From Puia sp. (GTDB lineage Bacteria; Bacteroidota; Bacteroidia; Chitinophagales; Chitinophagaceae): DNA of 64,000 nucleotides. Positions 34,745-44,124 of the stretch are shown piece after piece. Location of the stretch: the NCBI GenBank assembly GCA_031292515.1, contig JARLGZ010000083.1, forward strand, positions 1-64,000, written 5' to 3'. The notes beneath the pieces are model-generated. The model ran no database searches, was not told where the DNA came from, and saw only the letters and a program-made list of their open reading frames with translations. Made by a program: the position numbers and the translations under genes. Positions within the stretch are counted from its first letter, which is position 1, and each line of letters begins with the position of its first letter.

Positions 34745-37249
34745 TCAGTCCGGCAATGATCTGTTCTTGCCGACACGCACAAAATGAAAAGCGGCCGACA
34801 GCATCCAGTAGCGGCCGATGATGTTGGAGTAGTTTTCGGAGATCTGGTTGGCGGTGATCGTGCGCCCGATGCCGGTGTTCTGGCCGAGGATATTGTCGAT
34901 CTGCCATTTCACGACCAGGCGATTCCGGAGGAAGTTTTTGCCGACAAAGGCATTCCACAAAAACACGGCGTTGTTCTTGTCGAAATAGGCCGTCTTCTGC
35001 CGCCAGCTGTAGTTTCCGCTGGTATTGAGTTCGAGCCCCGGGAAGGGGAAGACGCCCAGGTCCCCGGAATAGTTCTGGGACCAGTACCGGGTCGGCGCCG
35101 CGGTATTGATGGAGCTGCTGAGATACGAGTAGCCGAGGTTCGAATGAACCCCGAAATGATATTTATCGGGATCGTTCAGCGCCATGGAAAATCCCAGGTT
35201 GCCGGTATAGGTATTATTACGGCTCAGCAGGAGGTCGACAAAATTCACGGCGTTGTGATAGGTGAGACTGGTGTTGACACGCAGGTCCAGCGCCCGTACT
35301 TTTCTGCCTACCGAAAAATTCAGACCCGCGTTTTCCGCGCCGCTTGTATTCACCCACCCGCTGACCTGTCTGCCCAGGCTGTCGGTATAGGTCTTCGTCG
35401 TGATGCTGTTGGTCGTGAAGCTGCCATAGAAGCCTGCCTGTAACGGGGTGGCGCCAAGGGATTGATAGTTGACCTGCAGCACATGCGTGGAAGAGGGTTG
35501 CAGACCGGGGTTGCCTGTCAGGATATGCAGTGGGTCGTTATTGTTCTGAACGGGTTGCAGTTGGCTGATAGTCGGCAGCTGCACGCTGGCGGTATAATAG
35601 CCATAGACGGAACGGGTATTGCTGAGGTTATAGCGGGCAAAAGCCGTCGGGGTAAAATAAAAATACCGGTACCGCTGCCTGGCGCCCGCGACGAGGTCCC
35701 TCTGCAGGTAGGAGTTCTGAATGAACTCGCCGCCCACGACATAATGCAGGGCCTTACCCGCGGACTGAAGGTTCACCCGGATCTTTTGTGTCACCAGGTT
35801 CGACTGGTATTGGCTGCTCAGGCTGTCTACGGGGAGATCATATTTGCCGTCGCCTTTGTTATAGGTGTTTTGCAGGGATTGATTCCTGTTAAAGCTGAGG
35901 CCGTAACCGATCGCCAGTTGTGTCTTGAACCACAGCGGCTCGGTGTAGTTAAGACGGGCGTCGGCGGAGAGGTTATGGGTATTGTATTGTTTTCGCTGGT
36001 CGGTGGTGTCGGCGCTGCTGAGGCTGCCGTCGGGGCGGAAGAAACTGTTGAGCGAATACAGGTAGCCGCCGGCAGTGTTGTCCTGTTTGGCGAGGCTGCC
36101 GAGCAGGGAAAATACCCGGTCTTTCTTTTTCCGGCCGGCCCTGCGCCACATCACGGCCCCTTGCGAAATCCGGCTGTCCACATCCGACCGGGTCTGTTTC
36201 AGGCTACTGTTGACCAGGGTATCGTTAAACAGGCCGTCTCCCGAAGAAGAGTATTGATTATGCCCCTTCCCGTCCATTCCGCTGAAATACAGGTGCAGCG
36301 CCGAAAGGGTGTCCGGGGCGAGGAACCAGGCAACGGCCATCGACTGCTGGTACAGGCTGTTTGTCGAACTGCTCTGCTGGTTCTGCTGATAGACGGAATC
36401 CGGCAGAATTTGTTCGGTGAGGCTGGAGGAGACAGGCCGGGTATACAGCTGGCTGGCCTGGAAGTTTCCGATCGCGTGTTCCTGCCCGTTGTTCCAGTCG
36501 TTGGAATAGTGGAGCGCCGCGCCCATCACCCGGGGGATACCCGCCCCCGCGGAGGCGCCCAGGGGGTCGCTCACGCCGCCGCTCAGCGAGATACCCGATC
36601 CCAGGTCTCCCACGGCGCCGTTAAAAATCGTCTCGCCGTTGTTGGCGCTCTTGGCGATGGCTGCGAGCTGCCGTTTGTCCCTAAAGGCTCCCAGCAGGGC
36701 ATTGTCATTATAATACCCGGAGGCATCGGCTCCGGCCTGGAGGTTCCCGAAAGACCCTCTCTTACGATCATCCTTCAGCGTGAGGTTCAGGGTCTTTATC
36801 CGCTCTCCGTCGTCGACACCCGTAAATTCCGCGCGGGCGCTCTTCTTGTCCAGCACCTGGATTTTGGCGATCATATCGGCGTTGAGATTGCGGGTGATCA
36901 GCCTGGGGTCCGAGCCGAAGATGTCTTCCCCATCCACCAGCAGCTTCTGTATCCGCTGGCCGTTGAACGTGATGCCTCCCTGCGCGTCTATTTCCAGACC
37001 GGGCAGCCGCTTCAGCAGCTCTTCCACCGTGGCATTCACCTTCATCTTTACGCCGGCGGTATTATATTCGATGGTATCGCCTTTGATGCGCATGGGCGGG
37101 TAGCCGGGAGTGATGGTGACGGGAGCGAGGGTGTCGGAATGGGGGGACGTATTGGATGGATGAGGGATCTGCTGTCCCCGGGCGACCAGGATTCCGCCTG
37201 ATAAAAAGAAAACGAGCAAGGCTGGCTTGGAAAGACATACAATTACCAA
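34745..37249 (-). CDS. SusC/TonB-dependent-receptor-like outer-membrane beta-barrel (module copy 1)
   Basis: This 834-aa exported protein has a signal (LLVFFLSGGILVARGQ). A plug-like domain (about residues 50-170: GDTIEYNTAGVKMKVNATVE, LLKRLPGLEIDAQGGITFNG, LLVDGEDIFGSDPRLI) leads into a long beta-strand region with alternating aromatic residues, ending HFVRVGKNRSLPD. It belongs to the Bacteroidota outer-membrane beta-barrel family related to TonB receptors. It lacks the CarboxypepD_reg N-terminal domain present in the right-hand paralog (58902-61562). The shared plug motif (KKFPGLHV or KRLPGLEI, then NGRDFVGGD or DGEDIFGSD) and C-terminal GRY(W/F)xL motif show common descent. It heads barrel-GT2-methyltransferase on the minus strand. 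Confidence 0.88.
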   Translation of the reverse strand: MVIVCLSKPALLVFFLSGGILVARGQQIPHPSNTSPHSDTLAPVTITPGYPPMRIKGDTIEYNTAGVKMKVNATVEELLKRLPGLEIDAQGGITFNGQRIQKLLVDGEDIFGSDPRLITRNLNADMIAKIQVLDKKSARAEFTGVDDGERIKTLNLTLKDDRKRGSFGNLQAGADASGYYNDNALLGAFRDKRQLAAIAKSANNGETIFNGAVGDLGSGISLSGGVSDPLGASAGAGIPRVMGAALHYSNDWNNGQEHAIGNFQASQLYTRPVSSSLTEQILPDSVYQQNQQSSSTNSLYQQSMAVAWFLAPDTLSALHLYFSGMDGKGHNQYSSSGDGLFNDTLVNSSLKQTRSDVDSRISQGAVMWRRAGRKKKDRVFSLLGSLAKQDNTAGGYLYSLNSFFRPDGSLSSADTTDQRKQYNTHNLSADARLNYTEPLWFKTQLAIGYGLSFNRNQSLQNTYNKGDGKYDLPVDSLSSQYQSNLVTQKIRVNLQSAGKALHYVVGGEFIQNSYLQRDLVAGARQRYRYFYFTPTAFARYNLSNTRSVYGYYTASVQLPTISQLQPVQNNNDPLHILTGNPGLQPSSTHVLQVNYQSLGATPLQAGFYGSFTTNSITTKTYTDSLGRQVSGWVNTSGAENAGLNFSVGRKVRALDLRVNTSLTYHNAVNFVDLLLSRNNTYTGNLGFSMALNDPDKYHFGVHSNLGYSYLSSSINTAAPTRYWSQNYSGDLGVFPFPGLELNTSGNYSWRQKTAYFDKNNAVFLWNAFVGKNFLRNRLVVKWQIDNILGQNTGIGRTITANQISENYSNIIGRYWMLSAAFHFVRVGKNRSLPD

Positions 37250-37735
37250 TGTTGGGCTCTTTTGTTTTGCTATAATTTATTTATAATCAGCTACAAACAG
37301 AGCAATAAAATTGAACATACGATGAGTTCACCTAAATGGATTCACTTAGGACCCAATCGGGCCAATTTTAATGCCTTAAGAGGGACTGTGTCCCATTAGT
37401 AAGTATGTAATGGATGGAATTCGTCTTCTCCTGACGAGCGGATCCGGACAATGGTCCGAACCTGTGAATCTGACTTGTGAATCTGATCTTTGAATCTGAC
37501 CTGCGGAGATAAAGATAGGGTTAACAAAGAAGGGTCTTTCGACAAAGAAGGGAAGGCTTTTGCCTAAAATGACATTTTTCCTGTCAAAAATCACTTCGAA
37601 AACGCTAATGTAGTTATATAATACTACAACACAAACTCATTATTCGTTGTCTTAAGAACTACGAATTGATAGTATTTAAGCAACGAAACATATGTCGTTA
37701 GTAATATTTCAATAGATAGCTCTTTCCTTTGATGC
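37250..37735. other. 486-bp intergenic region with short direct repeats
   Basis: Upstream of the barrel gene and of a small divergent gene. TGAATCTGA recurs three times with 13-bp period (37465-37503), and ACAAAGAAGGG twice with 18-bp period (37524-37559). An AT-rich stretch follows (37570-37700) and is a likely promoter region. No gene is convincing. Confidence 0.55.
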
Positions 37736-37987
37736 ATGGTAAAGGATAGACGCTATACCGATGTAAAAGAATTAATTCAGAGTGGTCATATAAAAACCTT
37801 CGGTCGGATCTTTGACTTTATCCCCAAAACAGTGGTTTATACCGATATGGGAATGAACTACAATCGTTTTCAAAAACTCTTCTTCGATCCCGAGCTGTAC
37901 ACGATCCGGGAGTTAAAAGCCATGGCCATGCTGATTGGCTGCGACCCTAAGACGCTCATAGACCTGGCAGCCGGATTTTCCAGATAA
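37736..37987 (+). CDS. Small conserved-looking protein, possibly HTH-like
   Basis: This 83-aa protein begins MVKDRRYTDVKELIQSGHIK and continues with IFDFIPKTVVYTDMGMNYNR and LYTIRELKAMAMLIGCDPKT. Spacing of helices (a buried IFDFIPKTVV, then FQKLF, then LKAMAMLIGCD) looks like a compact helix-turn-helix, as in small Bacteroidota XRE-like proteins. The ATG at 37736 is the only plausible start. It is divergent from the barrel gene and convergent with the AraC-HTH gene next to it. Regulation of the module is possible but unproven. Confidence 0.65.
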   Translation: MVKDRRYTDVKELIQSGHIKTFGRIFDFIPKTVVYTDMGMNYNRFQKLFFDPELYTIRELKAMAMLIGCDPKTLIDLAAGFSR

Positions 37988-38016
37988 TCCGGGACAGAAC
38001 GATTCGGAACGATTCC

Positions 38017-38379
38017 CTACGCTTCGATCATGCAGTTCCGAAACGCAGAAGGCGTAATGTTGGTGAATTTCCGGAAGACTTCCCCAAAATGGCTGGTCGT
38101 TTTGAACCCCACCGCATCGGCGATGGCCTTGATCGGTTTATTAGTGTCCGACAGCAGGGGTTTGGCTTTCTCGACCCGGACCCTGAGGATGTAATCGTGC
38201 AGCGCGAGCCCGGTTTCGCGCTGGATCCCCGCCTGTAACTTCTTTACGCTGAGGGAGACTTCCATGGAGAGGCTTTCGGCGGAGATGTAGTCCGCGTAAT
38301 GTTTGTCGATATAGTCCATGGCCTCATGGGTACATCGGATGTCATACTTTGTGAGACGAAGGATTGCTTCCAATTGCAT
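38017..38379 (-). CDS. Stand-alone AraC-type HTH protein (module copy 1)
   Basis: At 120 aa this is essentially only the AraC double-HTH domain. The first helices read YIDKHYADYISAESLSMEVS, then LSVKKLQAGIQRE. The second HTH is IKAIADAVGFKTTSHFGEVF, then FTNITPSAFR. No sensor domain is present, so activity may be set by expression level or a partner. It is clearly paralogous to the 133-aa protein at 58344-58745 (YIEKHYSDAVSADQLAMEVG, KQLQAGVYSRKGL) and related to that at 57575-57958. Both copies sit upstream of the barrel-GT2-methyltransferase set. Confidence 0.85.
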   Translation of the reverse strand: MQLEAILRLTKYDIRCTHEAMDYIDKHYADYISAESLSMEVSLSVKKLQAGIQRETGLALHDYILRVRVEKAKPLLSDTNKPIKAIADAVGFKTTSHFGEVFRKFTNITPSAFRNCMIEA

Positions 38380-38872
38380 AGGAGGAGGTTTAAAAGTGAT
38401 AAGATTTTTAAAGACTATGCTACTGATCGTCGCGCATCAACGGAAACGGGTCATGGGGGCAGGGTTACAAATTGCAGCGGATACTTATACGTAGATTTTA
38501 AAACTCATGGGACTATAAAAATAATTTTTATATCGTATTGTAGTGAAAAAATTCACACGGTATAAATAGTTGTGTGTATGTGCTAAATAAAGAATATGAC
38601 TAGACGGTGCGAATCTGCCATCGCGGAGTGTGGCAGCGCAGAGCAATCTGCGGTTGAAGGCGATCGCGAGTGCGGGCAGGACAGATCGCAGCTGCAGCAA
38701 GGGGGATTACAATCGCAGTCAAATCCGCTCACGGGCCCAGCCGGTGCGGATTGCAGCAACCGGAAAACAGACCGGAATGAGTTTGATGCGGATCATTTGA
38801 CTTCAGATGTCAACGTGTTTTCCTGGATAAAACGAGTGGGGCAAACAAGAAAACTCCCGCTATTCTTCGCCA
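38380..38872. other. 493-bp intergenic region
   Basis: The first part (38380-38600) is AT-rich and probably carries the promoter of the AraC-HTH gene. The second (38600-38870) is GC-rich with many GCAG and CGATCGC words, without clear periodicity. A 96-codon plus-strand frame there has no family resemblance and I do not call it. Confidence 0.5.
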
Positions 38873-41461
38873 TCAATCGATGTTGACGCTTTTCTTCAGC
38901 TTACTGTATTCTTTCGTCGCAGAAAGGTAGGTCGAAAATCCTATCTGCAGCTGGTAGAAATTCTCTTTGGCATTGGCGACATCCCAATTGAACCGATACC
39001 GGAAAAACAGTTTGTTGCCGCCATCGCTATTAGGGCTGAAATAGGCGAATATCTCCGTGGAAGCGATGCATTTTGTCAGCAGGCTGAAAGGCTTGGCCAG
39101 GTTCTTTTCGAACCAGTTGCTGCTGGTATAGTCATAGTAAGTATAGGGTCTCGTTCGGATGGAACCATAGGGTCCTTCGGAAATATATTTCAGGAAGTGG
39201 GCGCTGTCCCTGACCTGCACAAAATTGCTGGTAGGCGCTTTGAACCAGGTGAACCTTTGTGTCACGCTGACACCGAACCGGCTATCGGGAAACAACTGCC
39301 AGGTAAGGAACGGCCCCCACTGGAAGGTGTTGACGCCGTACTGAAGGATATTGTTTGTATCCGCGGCATGAAAGTCGAGCGGCCGGACGCCTGGTGAACG
39401 GGTGCGCAGCGTGTCCTGGATCGCCGTTCGCCCAAAACGAAACCCCGCCCCGAAATTGAATGTGGACTTGATATTGGGAATATCGATAAGTACCATTGAA
39501 AGGTCGAACCCTATGCTAAAGACCTGGTGCTGCAAGAGATGGATCGTGGAAGCGTAAGTAATCGGTTTTGAGGTGTCGGCGGCATAGGACAGGGTGTCGA
39601 TATGATCCAGGATCAATCTTTTGTCGTTGTTCTCGATCTTATCCAGTGTGAAGTACGGGGTAACATAATTGAAGAGTCCAATATTGCCCAGGTTCTCGTA
39701 GGAGCTTTTGTGCCATCCGGGATTCCAAACATGCCAATGCGTGGGCCAAATTCCCCAATGCCAGGGCCAGATTCGTCCGCTGATTTGAGAGCGCATAGAA
39801 AAGAAGTTGAGCTTTTTGGCGAGGTCAATTTGTATAAGGCCGTTCGGATTGTTGTCGTCTGCTCCTTTCAGATCGGAAAATACCTGCAGTTCAAGGATCT
39901 TCGAGGTCTGATCCTTATAGAGGACAACCTCCTTGATACTGTCGGTCAGCGCTTTGATCGTGACTACCTGGTTGGCGGGCGAATAGTCCTTGTTATAATT
40001 GGCCAGGTTTTGATCGTATGACAATACCTCGCCTAGCTTTAGAAACATGGTGCTGTTTGTTTTGTAATCGCTTTTTTCGAAGAGCTGGGTACTGATCAGG
40101 TTTCTGAAATCCCGTTTCGTCGAAAACCCAATCGGATAGATGTTCTCGAAGCGGAGCAGGTGCGCGTTATTTTTCAGCTTTCCGAAGATCTTTATATTTT
40201 CAATAAATCCGTCCTCGAACTGGATCTGTATGGATTGAATCGTGAAATTGGAATCGGGAGGGTGAATGCCTGCCGTGCCGGCAGGAGTGTTTGTCGGAAG
40301 GCTGTCATAAGTATCCGGAGAAAAAGCGATAGTGGGCAGGATGGGTAAGAGGTCCTCCGTTTCAGTCTCCTTATAAGGTCCGGCTATCTTCCTGGTTTGT
40401 TTTAAAGCATAACGAATGGTCTTTATCGCCTTTCTGGCCTCGATTTGCGCTTTTTCGGACAGTTGGATGACGGTGTCGTACTCATAAAGAATCCTGTCCC
40501 CCGGAATCTGTTTGACGACAGAATCGTAATAATGGGTAGCCGTTTGTACCTCCTTGTCTATGTCGCTGGCCGTTTTGGTGATCAGACCAACCAGGATCCT
40601 GTCTTCCATAGAGGAGTCCGCTCCTGCGCGCTTTGCAGTAGCATCGATTTCGGCCTGAAGTTCCTGGGCTTTGGTCAGGCTTTCTTCGGCACTTTTTTTG
40701 GCCTGGACGATATTTTCTATCCCCGATGCCTTCTTCGTGACGGAATGGTCCCGGCCGCCGTCACTGGAGAGATACCGCACATAGGTATTCTTATAGATCT
40801 TCAAAGTTCCTGCCAGGCCGTTGGTGTTTGCGAGATCTTCTTTTTTCTCGAGGAACTGGGTATATAGATCCGGGTCTTGTCTTTTGAATTGCGCCACGAT
40901 CGTATCTGCTGTGGTGTCATTGCATAAGCTGGTGAATGCTTTGTTGAGTTTATCATAGAACAATTCTTTGTTGGATTGGAGGATAGAGAAGGATTCCAGG
41001 GCATTGCCGGTGGTATCTTCGACTACCCCCAAATAATTGTCGTTCGCATCGAGGATAAATTTGATGGTCACATCCTTAATGCCTGGACAGGCGCTTGCGG
41101 GTGTATCCCCGGATAGAGGTATGGTGTCGATTTTTTTGGCAATCGCTGTAAGGCTATCCGGTGAAAGGTTGTATTTCGTTGTATCCAGGGGTGTGCCGAT
41201 TGCTTTTTTTTCCCTTGTCACTGCTTCCACCAAAAGAAGCGACGGGGTCATAAGATGTCTGTACATTGTCATGAAATGCACGCTGTCCGTCGTGTCTCTG
41301 AAGGTCTTGATGGCTGTATTAAGACTGTCGATAGTCTTTTTTGCCTCGGGGCTGATCGGTAACGCAGATTTTTTCTGGCCGGGAAGCTTCACTTTCAAAA
41401 TGGTCTGCGATTGACTGACCAGGGAATACAGGCAAAGTAATAAGAGCAGTAGTTTTTTCAT
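38873..41461 (-). CDS. Large exported protein with predicted C-terminal beta-barrel, unknown
   Basis: This 862-aa protein has a signal peptide (MKKLLLLLLCLYSLVSQSQT). The N-terminal half (about 30-390) is helical, with a Ser/Thr/Asp-rich composition and a coiled-coil-like part (AEESLTKAQELQAEIDATAK). From about 400 on it is strand-rich, with IQSIQIQFEDGFIENIKIFG and an unusual Trp/His cluster near residues 560-580 (WPWHWGIWPTHWHVWNPGW). It ends in alternating aromatic strands (FRYRFNWDVANAKENFYQLQ), as in outer-membrane proteins. No family is recognised. It is transcribed alone and convergent with nothing nearby; the NUDIX gene diverges from it. Confidence 0.7.
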   Translation of the reverse strand: MKKLLLLLLCLYSLVSQSQTILKVKLPGQKKSALPISPEAKKTIDSLNTAIKTFRDTTDSVHFMTMYRHLMTPSLLLVEAVTREKKAIGTPLDTTKYNLSPDSLTAIAKKIDTIPLSGDTPASACPGIKDVTIKFILDANDNYLGVVEDTTGNALESFSILQSNKELFYDKLNKAFTSLCNDTTADTIVAQFKRQDPDLYTQFLEKKEDLANTNGLAGTLKIYKNTYVRYLSSDGGRDHSVTKKASGIENIVQAKKSAEESLTKAQELQAEIDATAKRAGADSSMEDRILVGLITKTASDIDKEVQTATHYYDSVVKQIPGDRILYEYDTVIQLSEKAQIEARKAIKTIRYALKQTRKIAGPYKETETEDLLPILPTIAFSPDTYDSLPTNTPAGTAGIHPPDSNFTIQSIQIQFEDGFIENIKIFGKLKNNAHLLRFENIYPIGFSTKRDFRNLISTQLFEKSDYKTNSTMFLKLGEVLSYDQNLANYNKDYSPANQVVTIKALTDSIKEVVLYKDQTSKILELQVFSDLKGADDNNPNGLIQIDLAKKLNFFSMRSQISGRIWPWHWGIWPTHWHVWNPGWHKSSYENLGNIGLFNYVTPYFTLDKIENNDKRLILDHIDTLSYAADTSKPITYASTIHLLQHQVFSIGFDLSMVLIDIPNIKSTFNFGAGFRFGRTAIQDTLRTRSPGVRPLDFHAADTNNILQYGVNTFQWGPFLTWQLFPDSRFGVSVTQRFTWFKAPTSNFVQVRDSAHFLKYISEGPYGSIRTRPYTYYDYTSSNWFEKNLAKPFSLLTKCIASTEIFAYFSPNSDGGNKLFFRYRFNWDVANAKENFYQLQIGFSTYLSATKEYSKLKKSVNID

Positions 41462-41602
41462 GCCAAAAAAATACCGAATGATGTTGGACCTGTCAACAGT
41501 GAAAACACCCTTTTTCCCGTTCCAACGTGAAAATCAAGAAATGGAAAGACAGTCTCTCTGGCCGGTTATTTGCAATCTCATCATTGTTACAAAAAGCATC
41601 TT

Positions 41603-42088
41603 ATGGCAAAAAGACAAAGCGCAGGCATCCTTCTGTACCGGCTGAAGAATACCCTCGAATTCTTCCTGGTACACCCGGGCGGTCCCTTCTGGAAGAAAAA
41701 GGACGCCGCCAGCTGGACGATTCCAAAAGGGGAATTCGGCGATGACGAAGAAGCCCTCGAGGCCGCCATCCGTGAGTTCCGCGAAGAGACCAGTTTCACG
41801 CCCAATGGCCCTTTTATTCCCCTTACACCCATCCGGCAGAAGGCGGGAAAACAGGTCTTTGCCTGGGCCGCCGCCGGTGATATCGTTCCCGCGCTCGTAA
41901 AAAGCAACCTTGTGACGATAGAATGGCCACCCCGCTCCGGCAAGAAGATCCATATTCCCGAAGTCGACAGCGGCGACTGGTTCCCGCTTCCCATCGCCCG
42001 CGAAAAGATCAACCCCATGCAGGTAGCTTTTTTGGAGGAGCTCCAGGGGATCGTCGGATCGAACCGGTATCCCGAAAGAAAATACTGA
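41603..42088 (+). CDS. NUDIX hydrolase
   Basis: This 161-aa NUDIX protein starts at the ATG at 41603 (MAKRQSAGILLYR). The Nudix box runs GEFGDDEEALEAAIREFREE followed by TSF, matching Gx5Ex7REUxEE with Ser in place of the usual last Gly. The sequence WTIPKGEF ahead of the box, FFLVHPGGPFW and FAWAAAGDIVPALVKSN resemble diadenosine-polyphosphate or NTP-cleaving members annotated as NUDIX domain proteins. It would act in the cytosol on a nucleoside diphosphate linked to another moiety. An upstream extension to 41570 is possible but has no support. Confidence 0.92.
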   Translation: MAKRQSAGILLYRLKNTLEFFLVHPGGPFWKKKDAASWTIPKGEFGDDEEALEAAIREFREETSFTPNGPFIPLTPIRQKAGKQVFAWAAAGDIVPALVKSNLVTIEWPPRSGKKIHIPEVDSGDWFPLPIAREKINPMQVAFLEELQGIVGSNRYPERKY

Positions 42089-42624
42089 CAGGTATGTTGT
42101 AATCCGTATCTCGTATCATTCCCCTGAAATCCAAGCTGACATTATTTTTTCGCGGAGAAACCGGGTCTCAGATCTGGTTAAACCTGTCTTAAGCCGTACT
42201 AGTATTAATAGTATCAGAAACGCTGTTAGACCGGCAGTCGTTAACAGGCACAATTGAGCTTATGGACATCCTCATTTATAAGCAGAGTAGTATTCCGTTT
42301 GGTCTCGTTGAAGGAGAAGGTTGGAATCCTGGTTTTTGCAGCATACGGGAAGTAAATAAGAGGCTTTGTTTACTAAAATGAGTTTGCCGATTTTACAGTA
42401 ACATAAGAGCTGCTCAATCTTTATATGGAAACATTGGTGGTGAGATTGTCTTATTCGCAAACCTGGCCGCTGCGGCCGTAATTATTCGGCATGAATTGAG
42501 TCGTCTGCCACCTGAGCGAGCTATAAGGATACATATCGACATAATTTCAGGTGTTTTCACCTTTTTTTAAGGTGACTATAAATTATATTTTGTCAATTTA
42601 TAAATTTTACAATAACCTCAACTT
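42089..42624. other. 536-bp intergenic region with a hairpin before the deaminase-like gene
   Basis: AT-rich. The perfect hairpin AGGTG-TTTT-CACCT at 42549-42562 is followed by seven T and lies 63 bp upstream of the next ATG. The same GGTGTTTTCAC word occurs twice at 46726-46777. A 62-codon minus-strand frame at 42272-42460 has no support. Confidence 0.55.
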
Positions 42625-43581
42625 ATGACAGAATCCGCTAAACCGCTACTACAACCGGCAGAGTTCGCGTCCGAATCGCCTTCCGAGCAGTCCGACATCA
42701 TGCGGAAAATAGCTGAAATTATTAAAGATACTCATTCAGAAGAATTGATCTTATCCTTGTGCGGATTCATCGGCACGGACATTCATAAAGTAAGCAGGAG
42801 ACTGAAGCATATCCTGGAAAATACGTTTGCGTATAATACGAAAATCATCTCCCTGAGCGATTATATCAAAGAACGGGCAGAGAAAGCGAAAGGAATGAAT
42901 AAAGATACTACTCCTTGCTATGACTATATACGAAGGCTCATTGAGGGCGGTAATGACCTAAGAATGGAGTATGGCAATAGCATCTTGTCCGAACTAGCGG
43001 TCCAGAAAATGGCTTTTGACCGACTAAGGGACAAAGAGGAAGACAAAGGGAAGGGATATCGGACTCGCCGACGGTGTTACATTATTGATTCTATCAAAAA
43101 CACCGAAGAGCTCGAATTACTCCGAATCGTATACCGGGACATCCATTATGCCATTGGTGTCTTTTCCTCGATGGAGATTCGCAGAGCCAATCTGAAGGGC
43201 AAACAGCTGAAAGAAGCCCAGATCGATACGTTGATTGATCGGGATTCAGGGGAGGAGATCACGCATGGGCAAAAGGTCAGAGAAACCTTCACCCAATCGG
43301 ACTTTTTTTTACGGTTGGATTCCTATTCCATGGAAGAACTGGATAACCGGCTGGAACGTTTTTTGCACTTGGTCTTCTCGACAAAGGTGGTCACTCCGAC
43401 CGTGGAAGAAACTGCCATGTACCAGGCGTCATCTGCAGCAGGGAATTCCGCATGCTTATCCCGGCAGGTGGGAGCGGCCCTGAGGAGGCCACCGGAAGTG
43501 GTGAGGCGATCGAACCGGACCTTAAGAAAGCTAAACCGAAAACGACCCTATCGTTGGAAGCCATTCCTGTGTTGGAATTAA
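42625..43581 (+). pseudogene. Broken anti-phage dCTP-deaminase-like gene
   Basis: The 318-aa frame begins with a P-loop-like domain (ELILSLCGFIGTDIHKVSRR, then YNTKIISLSDYIKE) and contains VYRDIHYAIGVFSSMEIRRA and the start of a deaminase domain (VEETAMYQASSAAGNSACLS then RQVGAAL). This order is that of anti-phage dCTP deaminases such as AvcD, which deplete dCTP during phage infection. After about 43480 the reading becomes Arg-rich nonsense, and the HAE and PCxxC zinc motifs expected downstream are missing. In the +2 frame from 43452 a different, ordinary-looking tail (LEAIPVLELTVSTQLEKK) runs to 43625. This suggests a deletion that fused the deaminase to the end of another gene. It is probably inactive as a deaminase. 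Confidence 0.6.
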
Positions 43582-43646
43582 CGGTTTCCACCCAGCTTGA
43601 AAAAAAAGGATTGAAAATTACTTAGTCAGCCTTATTTTTGTCACGT

Positions 43647-43844
43647 ATGAAACAGAGCAGCGAGAAAAATCAAACCAAAGAAACTCCTCAACTGGAACTA
43701 TTTAACGGAGAAAAGGCTTCCCAGGCCGCTCCGGGTAATGAGCTGCAAAACTCGAGGATTGTATCCCTGGCGGATCATAAACATCAACAGGATATTAAAA
43801 AGTTTTATGATATAGCCAGTAAGTTGACATCCCATCTTAAGTAG
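43647..43844 (+). CDS. Small polar protein, unknown
   Basis: This 65-aa frame starts at the ATG at 43647; a TTG at 43638 is in frame upstream. The sequence is polar and ends in a helix (KKFYDIASKLTSHLK). ETPQLELFNGEKASQA and NSRIVSLADHKHQQDIKK are its main stretches. It begins 21 bp after the stop of the tail fused to the deaminase-like gene, so it probably belongs to whatever gene set that tail came from. A terminator-like hairpin stands 150 bp downstream. No family is recognised. Confidence 0.45.
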   Translation: MKQSSEKNQTKETPQLELFNGEKASQAAPGNELQNSRIVSLADHKHQQDIKKFYDIASKLTSHLK

Positions 43845-43997
43845 ATAGGGTCGTTTCGAATTCCGAACAACCAATCGACGGCTTAGGCCGGTTACTTGTC
43901 ATTTACGTACGAAAATGAAGAGTTGGAGAAAGTGCCAGCAAAAGATCTTCTGTAAAAATTTGATGAGCACGAACGAAGTTGTCACTATTTCTTGCCA

Positions 43998-44028
43998 AAC
44001 GCCCTAAAACCGGGCGTTTTCACTTTTT
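43998..44028 (+). terminator. Rho-independent terminator
   Basis: AACGCCC (43998-44004) and GGGCGTT (44012-44018) form a 7-bp stem with a 7-base loop, followed by a T-rich tract (TTCACTTTTTG). It would end transcription after the 65-aa gene. Confidence 0.65.
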
Positions 44029-44124
44029 GTATAGAGAGGTAGGTGTGCCCTCGGGATGCCGGTTTTAGCCTGACGATATTGCGGAAAGGATCGAATAGTG
44101 GAATAATCCTGCTCATTCATTGAT

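Noticed and set aside
34563-34958. 131-aa minus-strand frame after the barrel gene
   Set aside because: Its first half overlaps the barrel C-terminus in another frame and the rest looks random.
35462-37201. 579-aa plus-strand frame opposite the outer-membrane barrel gene
   Set aside because: Shadow of the barrel gene; no start context or family resemblance.
38596-38886. 96-aa plus-strand frame
   Set aside because: Polar, Cys/Gln-rich translation without resemblance to any family, overlapping the end of the 862-aa gene.
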